Positions 52,232-58,959 of a stretch of 58,959 bases of DNA are shown here, one piece after another. This stretch comes from JAHEEL01 sp964195515 (GTDB lineage Bacteria; Actinomycetota; Acidimicrobiia; Spongiisociales; UBA5794), in assembly GCA_964195515.1 (NCBI GenBank), contig CAXMQO010000036.1, forward strand, positions 1 to 58,959. The letters run 5' to 3'. The notes beneath the pieces are model-generated. The model was not told the origin of the DNA, did no database searches, and worked only from the letters and a program-made list of their open reading frames with translations. The stretch's first letter is position 1. Each line of letters begins with the position of its first letter. A program made the translations under genes and the position numbers.

Positions 52232-53164
52232 TCAGCCTCCCGTGAAGTAGTGGTCCGCGACGAGCAACGCGCCGTCCGTCCCCGTGACGATCCGCCGCAC
52301 ACCCGTCGCGGGATAGTCCGTGCCACTCCGATTGATCGTGCCGCCCTCCGATGACACGAGCCAAGTCCCGCTGCCGGTCTCGACGGCGTAGTACGGCCCT
52401 TCGTTCGTAGAGTGCCAGTTCACGCTCTCCGACCAGCCAAACAGGGACGACCGAACACCCTCCATGTCGGAATCAACCACCTCGCCCTCTGAGTGGACTC
52501 GGTACTGCGGTGTCACCAGCACTTCGAGGGCGTCCGCGTCGTACGCGTTCCACGCCGCGTTGTACTCCTGTATGAGCTCCACAACTTCGGGCGGGGCGGC
52601 CGTCGGGCTGGCGGGGCGCATCATCAGGGTCATCCAGGCGATGAGGCCGACCAGAGCGATTGCCATGACGACGATCACCGCGATCGGCCACCGGCTCCGT
52701 TGCTCCGCCTTCTCGGTCGTTTGATCTTCGGTATCGGTTTGCTCGATGGTCTCCATGACCCTCACCCTTCCTTGGTCGGGTTCGATCTCTTCCTCGTTCT
52801 CTGTTCGCTTCATCGATCGGTGCACCAGCCACACGACGAACCCGGCGGCAACGGCGGCAACGGCTGCTGCAATCAGCCAGACCCCGATCGTGCCCCCGTC
52901 AACCTCAACGCCCTCGGCGGCTCCAGCTCCCGCGTCACCGTAGATCCGGGGGGTGAGTTTCAGGACGGAGGCCAGACCTCCGAGGCCGACGAGGGTCGCT
53001 GCGAACGCCCCGACCGCTGCCCAAGCAGGCTGGAGGTTGCGCTTCGCATGGAGCGGCCGAAGCGTGCCTTCACTGACCCTGGCCCGGGCGATGACGTCCT
53101 CGACGGAGATCCGCTCGACACCAGCGTCGAAGTACTCACGCAGTTGCGTTTCAGGCCGTGACAT
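52232..53164 (-). CDS. Membrane protein, likely sigma-factor partner, with NTF2-like C-terminus
   Basis: The 310-residue protein has three hydrophobic segments (near 47-67, 96-114 and 160-180), with the N-terminal 40 residues cytosolic. The C-terminal domain (about 193-310, 'LIQEYNAAWNAYDADALEVL') resembles SnoaL/NTF2-type folds. It overlaps the sigma factor gene by 14 nt, so it is probably its membrane regulator. It lacks a recognisable zinc anti-sigma motif (HxxxCxxC). The function is inferred from linkage. Confidence 0.7.
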   Translation of the reverse strand: MSRPETQLREYFDAGVERISVEDVIARARVSEGTLRPLHAKRNLQPAWAAVGAFAATLVGLGGLASVLKLTPRIYGDAGAGAAEGVEVDGGTIGVWLIAAAVAAVAAGFVVWLVHRSMKRTENEEEIEPDQGRVRVMETIEQTDTEDQTTEKAEQRSRWPIAVIVVMAIALVGLIAWMTLMMRPASPTAAPPEVVELIQEYNAAWNAYDADALEVLVTPQYRVHSEGEVVDSDMEGVRSSLFGWSESVNWHSTNEGPYYAVETGSGTWLVSSEGGTINRSGTDYPATGVRRIVTGTDGALLVADHYFTGG

Positions 53165-53621
53165 CTGCGCTCACCCCCAATGCCTGCCGTATCCGCCGCA
53201 GCCCCCGTTCGGCGTGCGTCCTCACCGACCAGCGGGAGATACCGAGCAGATCGGCCACCTCCCGTTCGCTGTGCTCCATCCCGTGGATCAGCACGACGGC
53301 CACCCTCTGGTTCTTCGACAGGCTGGCGAGCGCATCGGTGAGACCGGGCTCGACCCTGGGGATCTCGGTCGCGGGCAGAACGGGAAACTGCACCTGGGAG
53401 CGGTAGTACCGGCGGGCCTTCGACTGGCCGACCCGGTACAGGTAGCCGGCAGGGTTGCGTTTGTCCTCGAGGGTCTCCCAGTGTTCCCAGGCCCATGCCA
53501 ACGCATCCGCGGTTGCCTCCGCCCCGACTTCTAACCCGTACGCTGCGGCGAGTGCGTACGAGAGTCGCGGCTCCGTCTCCTTGACGAATCGGGTGAACGC
53601 TTGTCGCTCATCGGGTTCCAC
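53151..53621 (-). CDS. ECF/SigE-like RNA polymerase sigma factor
   Basis: The 156-residue protein has a region 2 segment (about 15-70, 'AYGLEVGAEATADALAWAWE') and region 4 HTH ('LIHGMEHSEREVADLLGISR' followed by 'WSVRTHAERGLRRIR'). Sigma-70 family proteins of this size recruit polymerase to a small stress-type regulon. GTG 53621 has GGAGGG close upstream; an in-frame TTG at 53645 has none. It is coupled with the membrane protein at 52232. Confidence 0.82.
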   Translation of the reverse strand: MEPDERQAFTRFVKETEPRLSYALAAAYGLEVGAEATADALAWAWEHWETLEDKRNPAGYLYRVGQSKARRYYRSQVQFPVLPATEIPRVEPGLTDALASLSKNQRVAVVLIHGMEHSEREVADLLGISRWSVRTHAERGLRRIRQALGVSADVTA

Positions 53622-53734
53622 GGTCCCTCCGTGACTCTCATCCAATTAGACCATCGAACACCCCTCGGTGGGCGACAAACACTATCGATGGACGTACCGG
53701 CCGCCGACGCCAAGTACGCTTTGGGGCGAATCCC

Positions 53735-54751
53735 ATGAGTACCTACCACAAGACCGGCGCCGATCTCAACGCAGGCGAAGCCCTCGTCGACCGGATTGGT
53801 TGGAGGGTAATGTCGACCTGGACCGATGACGTGATCCCGGGGTTCGGTGGATTCGCCGCCGGAATCCGCGTCCCACCCGGCTACCAGAGACCTGTGCTGA
53901 TGATGGCGACGGGCGGAATCGGCACGAAGGCCGAGATTGCCCGGGTCACCGGCCTCGTCGAAGGTCTCGGTTATGACCTCCTTGCCCTCGTTGGTGACGA
54001 CCTCGCCGCCGCCGGAGCGATCCCGATCGCCATACAGGACTACATCGCCGTCGGATATCTGGATCTGGATCGAATTGAGATGCTCGTTGAGTCGGTCGTC
54101 GATGCATGCGCCGACAACGACGTGGCGCTTCTCAGCGGTGAGACGGCCGAACACCCGGGAACCATCGAAGGAGATCGCTTCGACCTCGCAGCCACGGCGC
54201 TCGGCATCGTCGAACTCGGAGACGAAGTCGACAATGGACGGATCGAAGTTGGCGACGTGATCATCGGCGTGTTCAGCCCCAATCTCCGATCGAACGGGTT
54301 CTCTCTCGTCAGGGCGCTCATCGTCGATCAACTCGACCTCGACGCCCCGTTCCCCGGTTCGGATCGAACGGTCGCAGAGACCCTCCTCGACCCGTCGGTC
54401 GTCTACGCCCCCGCCGTCATGAACGCCCTCGCACGATCCGAAGCCCACGGGCTGGCTCACATCACGGGGGGCGGAATTCCCGGCAACATCGCCGGGATCC
54501 TCCCGGAAGGGACCGCCGCCGACATCGAACGATCCCGATGGACGATTCCAGACGTCTTCCACGTCATCCAGGATCTCGGGTCCGTTGCCGAAGAAGAGAT
54601 GTTCCGAACCTTCAATATGGGTATCGGGTTCGTCGCCGTCGCCCCCGAAGGCGATGCCGATCTACTCATCAGGGGCTTCGATTCCCACGGTCACGGCGCA
54701 ACCGTGATAGGAAGGATCGTAGAGGGTGAGCAAACGGTGAAGATCGACTGA
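53735..54751 (+). CDS. purM: Phosphoribosylformylglycinamidine cyclo-ligase (AIR synthetase)
   Basis: The 338-residue PurM-fold enzyme has the N-terminal 'YHKTGADLNAGEALVDRI', the ATP-binding 'LMMATGGIGTKAEIA', 'VGDDLAAAGAIPIAIQDYIA' and 'LLSGETAEHPG', and the late 'LAHITGGGIPGNIAGILPEG'. It converts FGAM and ATP to AIR in purine synthesis. Several positions differ from textbook PurM (for example TGADLNAG for AGVDIDAG), but length and motif order fit. No other pur gene is adjacent. Confidence 0.87.
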   Translation: MSTYHKTGADLNAGEALVDRIGWRVMSTWTDDVIPGFGGFAAGIRVPPGYQRPVLMMATGGIGTKAEIARVTGLVEGLGYDLLALVGDDLAAAGAIPIAIQDYIAVGYLDLDRIEMLVESVVDACADNDVALLSGETAEHPGTIEGDRFDLAATALGIVELGDEVDNGRIEVGDVIIGVFSPNLRSNGFSLVRALIVDQLDLDAPFPGSDRTVAETLLDPSVVYAPAVMNALARSEAHGLAHITGGGIPGNIAGILPEGTAADIERSRWTIPDVFHVIQDLGSVAEEEMFRTFNMGIGFVAVAPEGDADLLIRGFDSHGHGATVIGRIVEGEQTVKID

Positions 54752-54760
54752 GTTGATCCC

Positions 54761-54926
54761 AGTAGCGGAGTAGCCGAGTAGCCGAGTAGCGGAGTAGCTG
54801 AGAAGAGCTGCCTCGTACCAACTTGCACCTTTGGCTGTGACCGATCATGCGAACAGATGCTCGCGACGACTGAGGGGAGTCTTCCTCCAGTGCTCGGCTA
54901 CTCCGCTACTCCGCTACCTGCTTACT
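54761..54926. repeat. AGTAGCGG tandem array and 18-bp inverted repeat
   Basis: Tandem copies of GAGTAGC(C/G) run from 54761 to 54802 behind purM. The complement CTCGGCTACTCCGCTACT at 54893-54910 pairs perfectly with 54761-54778 (18 bp). The pair lies between the convergent purM and 54922 genes and could act as a two-way terminator. Confidence 0.65.
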
Positions 54927-55725
54927 CGCCACACGTCACTCCGCCGAGAATGCTCGTAGTCAGATCGGCGTCCCCCTGACCGGTCGCGTAGCCGAACAGT
55001 TGAGCATCGTCGGATGGGTCGCTGTCGATCCACCACACGCCGTCGGTCGGATCCCAGGGGCTCTCGTCGATCTCGATCGTCGGGTACATCCCTCGAGCAG
55101 CCAACAGGGTCGTCCCCACCGTCATCCCCGGCTCTGTGGTGAGAGCGAGGTCGCCGCCGTAGTAGTCGTATCCGAACAGGTGCTCTCCGCCCGCCGGCTT
55201 GTGACTTGTCGATGCTTTCGTGAACAACAAAGTGAAGGCGTGGCCGAAGCCGCTCGGGCTCTCGCCCCATTGAACGCCGCGCACCTCGGGTGGTGGGCAG
55301 GTCCCAAACTCACTGAACGAATCCACCCACCCCGTGTCGCGATCAGCCGGACCAAGGACCGCCGTTGCATACGCGATCGCCTGGTCCGGAGATGCCCCGA
55401 ATCCAACGCCGCCAATGCCGTCGGACTGCAAGACGAGGGGAGGAATCGTGGTGGTCGTCGTCGAAGTAGTCGTCGATGAGGGCGTCGCCGTGGTCGTTGA
55501 CACGGTCGTGGTGGTTGGCGCCTCAGTGGTCGTCGTCGCCTCGCTCGTCGTCTCTTCCACCGAACTCGTCGTCGCTTCAGTCGTGCTGATTGGCAGCGTT
55601 GTGGTCTCCAACGCTTCGTCGCTCCCGCCGACGGTGCGCAGCAGAAACAGCACAATGAGGGCCAGAATCAACCCGCCGACGACTCCGAGGAGAATCGCCA
55701 AGAATTGCGACTTTCGTTCTGCCAC
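54922..55725 (-). CDS. Membrane-anchored secreted protein with Thr-rich linker
   Basis: The 267-residue protein has one N-terminal membrane segment (9-30, 'AILLGVVGGLILALIVLFLL'), a Thr/Ser/Glu-rich linker from about 38 to 97, and a C-terminal globular domain ('GIGGVGFGASPDQAIAYATA'). The last part has two Cys residues (CPPP, TCGE). I do not recognise the domain. It starts at GTG 55725. The Thr-rich linker is similar in style to those of the LivK lipoproteins. Confidence 0.7.
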   Translation of the reverse strand: MAERKSQFLAILLGVVGGLILALIVLFLLRTVGGSDEALETTTLPISTTEATTSSVEETTSEATTTTEAPTTTTVSTTTATPSSTTTSTTTTTIPPLVLQSDGIGGVGFGASPDQAIAYATAVLGPADRDTGWVDSFSEFGTCPPPEVRGVQWGESPSGFGHAFTLLFTKASTSHKPAGGEHLFGYDYYGGDLALTTEPGMTVGTTLLAARGMYPTIEIDESPWDPTDGVWWIDSDPSDDAQLFGYATGQGDADLTTSILGGVTCGE

Positions 55726-55780
55726 GAATGCAGCCTACGCGGACTGAGCAGAAGACCGCGGACCAAGTAGCGTTGCGACC

Positions 55781-56389
55781 ATGAGCGGACCCCCCACGTA
55801 CCCAATCACCGTCGAATCCCCGGTTGACGACGAGGAAAGGAACCGGTGGCTCGCAGCCTCGGGGATCATCCTGGTCAAGGCCATTCTCCTCCTGCCGCAC
55901 ATCGTGCTTTTGTTCCTGTTCGGCTTGATGATCCAGATCCTGGCGTGGATCGGCTACTGGGGTATCGCTTTCACCGGCCACATGCCCGACCTCATCCGCC
56001 GCCTCGAACTCATCTTCCTTCGGTGGATCACGCGGATCGTTGCCTGGTTCGCCGGCACCACCGACGTCTACCCGACGTTCGGCGCCGAGCAGAACTATCC
56101 CGTGACGGTCTCGATCGAGCCGGCGCCGGAACCGCAGAGTCGCCTCCTCGCCATGCTCGGCATCGTGCTTCTCCGCTCGATCGCCGCACTTCCACATTTC
56201 CTCATCCTGTTCCTAATGAGCTTCGGGGTACTGCTCGTCGCTTGGATCGGCTACTTCGTCGTCGTGCTCACCGGCCAGTTGCCTCTCGGCATCCATGAGT
56301 TCGTCCTCAACTACCAGCGCTGGTTGGCTCGAGCGTGGGGTTGGACGGTTGGACTCACCGACGAGTATCCCCCGTTCACGCTGGGGTGA
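55781..56389 (+). CDS. DUF4389 membrane protein
   Basis: The 202-residue protein has two homologous halves, each starting with a YPITVESP/YPVTVSIEP strand and followed by two membrane segments with 'LPHIVLLFLFGLMIQILAWI' and 'LPHFLILFLMSFGVLLVAWI'. This is the DUF4389 pattern. The function is unknown. Confidence 0.85.
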   Translation: MSGPPTYPITVESPVDDEERNRWLAASGIILVKAILLLPHIVLLFLFGLMIQILAWIGYWGIAFTGHMPDLIRRLELIFLRWITRIVAWFAGTTDVYPTFGAEQNYPVTVSIEPAPEPQSRLLAMLGIVLLRSIAALPHFLILFLMSFGVLLVAWIGYFVVVLTGQLPLGIHEFVLNYQRWLARAWGWTVGLTDEYPPFTLG

Positions 56390-56424
56390 CATCCAGCTGC
56401 CAGCTACCAGGTACCACACGATTC

Positions 56425-57387
56425 CTACTCGTCGAGCGACTCTGATTCTGCTTGGTCCGGCTTGCGGCGACGGATGGCCCTGATCGCCATCCAGAGGCCG
56501 AGGCCGATCAGGGCCAAGAGGATGAATGGGAATGCGAAGGCTGCGCCGATGATGAGACCGCCGACCGTCGCGAACAACACTTCACCCGCCTGGTCGATCG
56601 CCTCTTCGAGCACTCCCGGGTCGTCCGGTTCCTCGATCGGCGTGCTCCCCGGTACCTCTGTCAGGCCAACGGTGAGTGTTGAAAAGCTGGTACGGCTGTC
56701 CAAGTAGCGGAGCCGCCCCTCGGTCTGCTCGATGTTCAGCAGCACATCCTGCATCCGGGTCTGGATCGTCACGAGATCGTCGATTTCTGTTGCCTCAGCC
56801 ATGAGGCGGGTGTAGAACTCCTCCTGGGTCTTCCAATAGCGAAGTCGCCCCTCGAGATCCACATACTCCTCGGTCACGTCCTGGCTCGACACATTGAGAC
56901 TCAACCGCTCGCCCAGACCATCCACCCGATCGAGAGCGTCATCGAAGCGGTCCTCGGGAATCCGCATTGTCAACCAACCGACGGTGTAGTTGACGCCGTC
57001 GATCTCCTGGAGGTAGGTCTCGCCGGCAGTGATGTAGCCGCCGAGGTCCTGGGCGATGCTCCGAAGCTGCGATGAAATCTGGCCGAACGTCCCGACTTCA
57101 ACTCTCAACTCGACGCGACCATCGCGGATCACCTTGAGTCCGTCGGGCACATCGGTGCCGATGGGAGCCGCTATGGCGATCATCTGCGTCTCTTCCATGT
57201 CAACGTCGCCGGACGCCATGTTCTCGTCCGAGGCGTACGCCACCGTGGTGACATACTCCTCCGCGCCGTATCCGATGGTTTCGGATGCTTCGCCGGAGTC
57301 GCCGCTGCAGGCCCCCAGCAACAGAACGGCGGCCAGCGAGGCCGCCACCGCAATTCGAGTCTTCCCCGTCAGGTCGGAAATCGTCAT
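56425..57387 (-). CDS. DUF4349 lipoprotein
   Basis: The 320-residue protein has lipobox LLLGA-C (Cys27), a long DUF4349 extracytoplasmic region with a coiled coil (about 160-225, 'SQDVTEEYVDLEGRLRYWKT' and 'IQTRMQDVLLNIEQTEGRLR') and a C-terminal membrane segment (272-295) with a basic tail. The ATG 57387 follows AGGAGA at 7 nt. The function is unknown. Confidence 0.85.
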   Translation of the reverse strand: MTISDLTGKTRIAVAASLAAVLLLGACSGDSGEASETIGYGAEEYVTTVAYASDENMASGDVDMEETQMIAIAAPIGTDVPDGLKVIRDGRVELRVEVGTFGQISSQLRSIAQDLGGYITAGETYLQEIDGVNYTVGWLTMRIPEDRFDDALDRVDGLGERLSLNVSSQDVTEEYVDLEGRLRYWKTQEEFYTRLMAEATEIDDLVTIQTRMQDVLLNIEQTEGRLRYLDSRTSFSTLTVGLTEVPGSTPIEEPDDPGVLEEAIDQAGEVLFATVGGLIIGAAFAFPFILLALIGLGLWMAIRAIRRRKPDQAESESLDE

Positions 57388-57588
57388 CAGATTCTCTCCT
57401 CGTTGGGTGCGATCCGGCGTCTACGCCGGTCCTCATCCGGTATGACGGTTGAGAGTCGGATCCAGGTTCTCGGCTTCAGGGTGCTCAGCGAAGCCCGGCC
57501 GCCAACTGCGGTAACGCGTATCCTTCGCCCGTCGGTCTCGACGAGGGACTCCGCCGGTTGACGTGAATCCGTTCGCTACGCTCCCGGC

Positions 57589-58428
57589 ATGGAACCCACC
57601 TCACCCGTCACCGTCGAGCGCCGCGACCATGTTGCCGTGGTGTGGCTCGACCGGCCCGACCAACGCAACGCACTCGCCCCGGCATTTTGGACCTCATTCC
57701 CGACCGTCATCGATGAGTTGGGTGACGATCCCGAGATTCGCGCCGTTGTCGTAGCTGCGAAGGGACCGGCCTTCACCGTCGGGATCGATCTGAAGGCGTT
57801 TGGGCCAGCGCTCGTCACCGGGAACATCGATCCCACAGCGCCGGCGCCTGCCTCTCCCGTTGCTCAGCGCACCCAGACACTTCGTCTCGTCAAGACGATG
57901 CAACGGACCTTCTCCTCGCTGGCCGCGTGTCCGAAGCCGGTGATCGCAGCGATTCATGGATTCTGCATCGGAGCGGGTGTCGACCTCATCACTGCGTGCG
58001 ACATCCGCTACTCCGCAGTAGACGCGGTCTTCTCGATCCGAGAGACCAGACTCGCGATGGTGGCCGACGTAGGGACACTCCAGCGCCTCCCGAGGATCAT
58101 CGACCCCGGCAGCGTCGCCGAACTCGCTTACACCGGCCGCGACTTCGACGCCGGTGAGGCTGCCCTACTCGGTCTCGTCACCCGCCTACTGCCCGACGCG
58201 GAAGCCACCATCGCCGCGGCGATCGAGACCGCAGAAGCCATCGCAGCGAATTCCCCGCTGGCCGTTCAGGGCACAAAGGCAGTTCTTCGAGCGGGCGATG
58301 GTCGAACCGTCGACGAAGCCCTCGACTACGTGGCTCTCTGGAACGCCGCCTTCCTCCACTCGAACGACCTCGGCGAAGCAATGGCATCGTTCATGGAACG
58401 AAGAGACCCAGAATTCCGTGGCGAGTAG
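57589..58428 (+). CDS. Enoyl-CoA hydratase/isomerase family protein, dienoyl-CoA-isomerase-like
   Basis: The 279-residue crotonase-fold enzyme has oxyanion loops 'GPAFTVGIDLKAFG' and 'AAIHGFCIGAGVDLITACDI'. The stretch 'ETRLAMVADVGTLQRLPRII' matches the ECH1-type delta3,5-delta2,4-dienoyl-CoA isomerase motif, whose Asp in ADVG is catalytic. It would isomerise dienoyl-CoAs in unsaturated fatty-acid oxidation. Its neighbours do not support a dedicated pathway. Confidence 0.85.
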   Translation: MEPTSPVTVERRDHVAVVWLDRPDQRNALAPAFWTSFPTVIDELGDDPEIRAVVVAAKGPAFTVGIDLKAFGPALVTGNIDPTAPAPASPVAQRTQTLRLVKTMQRTFSSLAACPKPVIAAIHGFCIGAGVDLITACDIRYSAVDAVFSIRETRLAMVADVGTLQRLPRIIDPGSVAELAYTGRDFDAGEAALLGLVTRLLPDAEATIAAAIETAEAIAANSPLAVQGTKAVLRAGDGRTVDEALDYVALWNAAFLHSNDLGEAMASFMERRDPEFRGE

Positions 58429-58454
58429 CAAGACATAGGCCGGGTCGAGTGTTG

Positions 58455-58500
58455 TGTGTTGCCACTGATCTACCGCTCTACTGGGCTACTGATCTACTCA
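58455..58500. repeat. AGTAGAGC-type repeat, inverted orientation
   Basis: The reverse complement of 58455-58500 reads like the tandem element at 49282 (AGTAGATCAGTAGCCCAGTAG). It lies behind the crotonase gene. Confidence 0.45.
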
Positions 58501-58541
58501 CTCCGACGGCGCAGCCGTTGGAATAGGGCATAATGGGGTCA

Positions 58542-58627
58542 TGTTCGGGACCCCCCAGACCGACCGCGGCCACCTCTTCGCCTCCCCGTAGGGACGGGTG
58601 AGTTCCGTACGCCCGCACCCCCGAACA
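58542..58627. promoter_or_regulatory. Possible leader hairpin before the aminotransferase
   Basis: TGTTCGGG at 58542-58549 can pair with CCCGAACA at 58620-58627, directly next to the ribosome-binding site AAGGAGG at 58627-58633. Translation control by this stem is possible but unproven, and no known riboswitch consensus is recognised. Confidence 0.3.
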
Positions 58628-58639
58628 AGGAGGAATACC

Positions 58640-58959
58640 GTGACCGACCTCTCCACCCGACTCCACAACACCATCGCCCCCGTCATCGTGTTCGACTCCG
58701 AGATCGAGATCGTCGATGGCCAGGGAAGCTGGGTCACCGCTGCCGACGGCAAGCGCTACCTAGACTTCACCTGCGGCATTGCCGTAACCAATCTCGGACA
58801 TCGTCCCCCAACCCTCGAAGCCGCCGCCCAGGACCAACTATCGCGTCTCTGGCACACCGGTAGCTCATACCTGTACGACTCGATCATCAACGCAGGTGAG
58901 AAGATCATCGAGGTCGCCCCCGATAGCGTCGAGCAGGTGTTTTTCGTGAACTCGGGTGC
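58640..58959 (+). CDS. Class III (4-aminobutyrate-type) aminotransferase, N-terminal fragment
   Basis: The reading frame starts at GTG 58640 with AAGGAGG seven nt upstream and is open to the window end (about 106 residues). 'YLDFTCGIAVTNLGH' and 'VFFVNSG' are the conserved N-terminal motifs of PLP-dependent class III aminotransferases, for example GABA, ornithine or acetylornithine types. The PLP lysine lies beyond the window. Confidence 0.87.
   Translation, partial: MTDLSTRLHNTIAPVIVFDSEIEIVDGQGSWVTAADGKRYLDFTCGIAVTNLGHRPPTLEAAAQDQLSRLWHTGSSYLYDSIINAGEKIIEVAPDSVEQVFFVNSG

Noticed and set aside
55440..55615. A second low-complexity tandem repeat
   Set aside because: It encodes the Thr/Ser linker of the membrane-anchored protein at 54922.
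58542..58639. A known riboswitch class in the aminotransferase leader
   Set aside because: I could not match any conserved riboswitch core; only a simple inverted repeat is visible.

Overview
The window looks like a chromosomal catabolic island from a high-GC, free-living actinomycete-type bacterium, probably class Acidimicrobiia or a close relative. This is inferred from several things: high third-position GC, lipoproteins whose lipobox Cys is followed by long Thr/Ala-rich linkers, many LivFGHM-type importers, DUF4389 and DUF4349 proteins, a SigE-like sigma factor beside a membrane partner, and ATGA stop/start overlaps inside operons. I see no rRNA, tRNA, CRISPR array, transposase or phage gene.

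Positions 1-21.8 kb hold a sugar-acid/cyclitol-type catabolic region centred on a LacI-family regulator (7182-8216). It has a KDPG-aldolase-like protein, a PfkB (KDG-kinase-like) sugar kinase, a DMT permease, an L-2-hydroxyglutarate-oxidase-like flavoprotein, a beta-hydroxyacid dehydrogenase, an OsmC protein, a first Liv-type ABC importer (livK-G-F-H-M) followed by a TauE/SafE permease, an Old-Yellow-Enzyme-type oxidoreductase, a GH88-like hydrolase and an SDR. It ends with a zinc dehydrogenase - creatininase-family hydrolase - TIM-barrel epimerase trio that closely resembles the IolM-IolN-IolO trio of the Thermotoga-type inositol pathway. Palindromes of the form GCAAWCGWTTGC lie in front of at least four of these units and are the likely LacI operators.

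Positions 22-47 kb hold a second region. It contains two complete three-subunit molybdenum hydroxylases (xanthine-dehydrogenase family), a cyclase-family hydrolase, an HPr-kinase-like P-loop protein, a GntR/FCD regulator, a PEP-utilising swivel-domain protein without an ATP-grasp domain, a VOC protein, a second Liv-type importer, a carboxymuconolactone-decarboxylase-family protein, a tyrosine-phosphatase-like protein, a PPDK-like protein without the PEP barrel, a Tm-1-like (UPF0261) protein, a CoA-acylating semialdehyde dehydrogenase and an MFS permease. Four transcription units here carry the palindrome ATAATCGATTAT (one with a single mismatch). They therefore look like one regulon, probably read by the GntR protein. 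I consider this the best candidate for an undescribed system: uptake, molybdenum hydroxylation, and phosphotransfer by two unusual phosphohistidine proteins, under one operator. The substrate cannot be read from sequence.

Positions 48-59 kb are ordinary chromosome: rhomboid protease, TetR regulator, DDAH-like hydrolase, isochorismatase, SigE-like sigma factor with a membrane partner, purM, DUF4389 and DUF4349 proteins, a dienoyl-CoA-isomerase-like crotonase, and the start of a class III aminotransferase. The intergenic gaps in this part carry GC-rich repeats and AGTAGC-type tandem/inverted repeats.
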